64,000 nucleotides of DNA, from assembly GCF_008629685.1 (NCBI RefSeq), contig NZ_VWSF01000002.1, positions 202,756-266,755 of the forward strand. Direction: 5' to 3'. This stretch comes from Adhaeribacter rhizoryzae (GTDB taxonomy: Bacteria; Bacteroidota; Bacteroidia; Cytophagales; Hymenobacteraceae). The position numbers and the translations under genes are program-made. Of the stretch, positions 62,757 to 64,000 are shown one piece after another (within the stretch, counting starts at the first letter, position 1; every line of letters begins with the position of its first letter). The notes below the pieces were generated by a model, which saw nothing but the letters and a program-made list of their open reading frames with translations, was not told the origin of the DNA and did no database searches.

Positions 62757-64000
62757 TTAAGCTAAAACTTTTATGTCCGGTATAGTATTCATTTCCGTTG
62801 CTCCGTTGCTAAATACCAATTGCTCTTCGTGCTGGCTTAAGTCCAAACCAAGTTCTTCTTCTTCCCGCGATACGCTTAGCGGCGTAATTAAATCGGTAAT
62901 TTTTAATAAAATAAAGCTGCCAATAAAAGAGAAGGCTACTACAATGCCCAAAGCAGTTAAGTGAATAAAGAAAAGTTTGGTTTCGCCGTAGAATAAGCCG
63001 TTACCGGTGGTGTTGCCGGAGTTAATGGCTGTGTGGGCAAAAATACCGGTCATCAACACACCTACTATCCCGCCAACACCGTGGCAAGGAAATACATCCA
63101 GCGTATCGTCGATGGTAGTTTTAGCACGCCATCCTACAACCAGGTTACTGATTAAGGCCGCAATTACCCCAATAAATATACTAACCGATATGCCTACAAA
63201 ACCAGCAGCCGGAGTAATAGCTACTAACCCCACTACCACGCCAATACAAAAGCCCATGGCCGAAGGTTTCTTGCCTTTAAAAGCATCAAATAAAATCCAG
63301 GCTAAACCGGCGGCAGCGGCAGCCGTGTTGGTAGTAGCAAAGGCAGAAGCAGCTAAAGAACTTGCACTCACCGCCGAACCCGCGTTAAAACCAAACCAGC
63401 CAAACCATAATAAACCAGTGCCTAATAATACGTAAGGAATATTGGCCGGCGCGTGTACTGCATCAACTTTTCTTTTACCTAAGTAAAGTGCCGCAGCCAG
63501 GGCAGCACAACCAGCCGAAATATGCACCACGGTACCACCGGCAAAATCTAAAGCTCCCATCTGAAACAAGAAGCCTTCTGGGTGCCAGGTCCAATGCGCA
63601 ATTGGCGCGTAAATAAACATGCTGAACAAGCAAGCAAATAATATATAAGAAGTAAACCGGATGCGCTCTGAGAAAGAACCGGTAATTAAAGCTGGTGTAA
63701 TAACGGCAAACTTCAGTTGGAAGAAAGCAAACAGTACTAACGGAATAGTAGAAGCCAAAGGCCAAGGTTTGCTTTCCAGTACCCCGTTAAACATAAAGAA
63801 AGTGCGGGGGTCACCAATAAAGCCACCGATGGAATCACCGAAAGCTAAGCTAAACCCAACGGTAATCCAAAGTACACTAATAATGCCCATGCAAATAAAG
63901 CTTTGGAGCATGGTCGAAATAACGTTCTTGGCATTCACCATCCCGCCGTAGAACAAAGCCAGGCCGGGCGTCATGAGTAATACCAGGGCAGAGGCAGCCA
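62757..64000 (-). CDS. second ammonium transporter, 5' end outside window
   Basis: 414 codons are visible; the frame runs through the right edge, in-phase with the AASALVLLMTPG region of the first copy, so the start is beyond 64000 and an internal ATG at 63974 is not the start. All core residues (VVHISAG, FPCHGVGG) are kept. It differs from its neighbour in about one residue in ten through the core and has a distinct C-terminus (FSNGATEMNTIPDIKVLA). Such tandem pairs are usually differentially regulated; promoters lie outside the window. Confidence 0.9.
   Translation of the reverse strand, partial: AASALVLLMTPGLALFYGGMVNAKNVISTMLQSFICMGIISVLWITVGFSLAFGDSIGGFIGDPRTFFMFNGVLESKPWPLASTIPLVLFAFFQLKFAVITPALITGSFSERIRFTSYILFACLFSMFIYAPIAHWTWHPEGFLFQMGALDFAGGTVVHISAGCAALAAALYLGKRKVDAVHAPANIPYVLLGTGLLWFGWFGFNAGSAVSASSLAASAFATTNTAAAAAGLAWILFDAFKGKKPSAMGFCIGVVVGLVAITPAAGFVGISVSIFIGVIAALISNLVVGWRAKTTIDDTLDVFPCHGVGGIVGVLMTGIFAHTAINSGNTTGNGLFYGETKLFFIHLTALGIVVAFSFIGSFILLKITDLITPLSVSREEEELGLDLSQHEEQLVFSNGATEMNTIPDIKVLA

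Noticed and set aside
63972..63974. ATG at 63974 as the start of the second ammonium transporter.
   Set aside because: The frame continues upstream to the window edge with codons matching the first copy, so this is an internal Met.
1..64000. tRNA or rRNA genes.
   Set aside because: I looked through the gaps and saw no cloverleaf-like sequence or rRNA; a dedicated tRNA scan was not possible.

Overview
The window is a chromosomal segment of a Bacteroidota bacterium, most likely of the order Cytophagales and close to the Hymenobacteraceae (Adhaeribacter-like). This placement is inferred from family content only. The clues are a Rho factor with a long Pro/Arg/Gln-rich insertion, an S16 protein with an Ala/Glu-rich tail, an LptD-amidase-MlaD cluster, a DUF4136/DUF4397/DUF5074 lipoprotein repertoire, a B12-riboswitch TonB receptor with a BtuG-like propeller, and AT-rich gene starts without clear Shine-Dalgarno motifs. 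Most genes are housekeeping. I recognised no rRNA, tRNA, CRISPR array, prophage or transposase gene.

Layout. 1-5650: polX (cut by the left edge), a GT9 glycosyltransferase, serS and rho. 5650-8550: hairpin repeats, a UbiA prenyltransferase and a membrane-linked methyltransferase, with a low-GC two-gene insertion between heptamer-repeat arrays. 8780-19930: a class A PBP, an epimerase-like protein, folE and a PTPS/QueD protein, a degenerate pyrophosphatase-like lipoprotein behind an M1 peptidase, and the ribosomal operon rpsP-rimM-trmD-rplS. 20040-25360: a GT39-like membrane protein, a desaturase, an RluA-type synthase, panB and a metallopeptidase lipoprotein. 25360-37270: envelope genes (lptD, amidase, mlaD-like), an acyl-CoA carboxyltransferase, a SirB1-like protein, a redoxin, a PPTase, a WD40 protein, a DivIVA-like protein and folB. 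37950-45910: meaB, a secreted propeller protein, a gene broken by a nonsense codon, the B12 uptake operon and its riboswitch, and a 3-methyladenine glycosylase. 46180-55160: a THUMP-like methyltransferase, ahcY, lipoproteins, two glycosyltransferases and the sigma factor/anti-sigma/gmk/nadD operon. 55350-64000: a low-GC nucleotidyltransferase cassette, a deoxynucleoside kinase, a GT3 glycogen synthase, a DinB/BstA-like protein, and tandem ammonium transporters, the second cut by the right edge.

The most unusual content is non-coding. There are two families of intergenic palindromic elements: family A hairpins with asymmetric shoulders, and family B elements resembling MITEs with GCGCTTAA ends. 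There are also heptanucleotide arrays that begin at or inside stop codons, one of which has apparently inserted in frame into a glycosyltransferase gene. The palindrome AATATT is strongly over-represented. Perfect hairpins act as terminators, mostly between convergent genes. Gene-level oddities are a pyrophosphatase homologue without its catalytic aspartates or a clear start codon, a TGG-to-TGA interruption in a SpoIIAA/STAS-like gene, and tandem amtB copies that share a 160-nt identical block.
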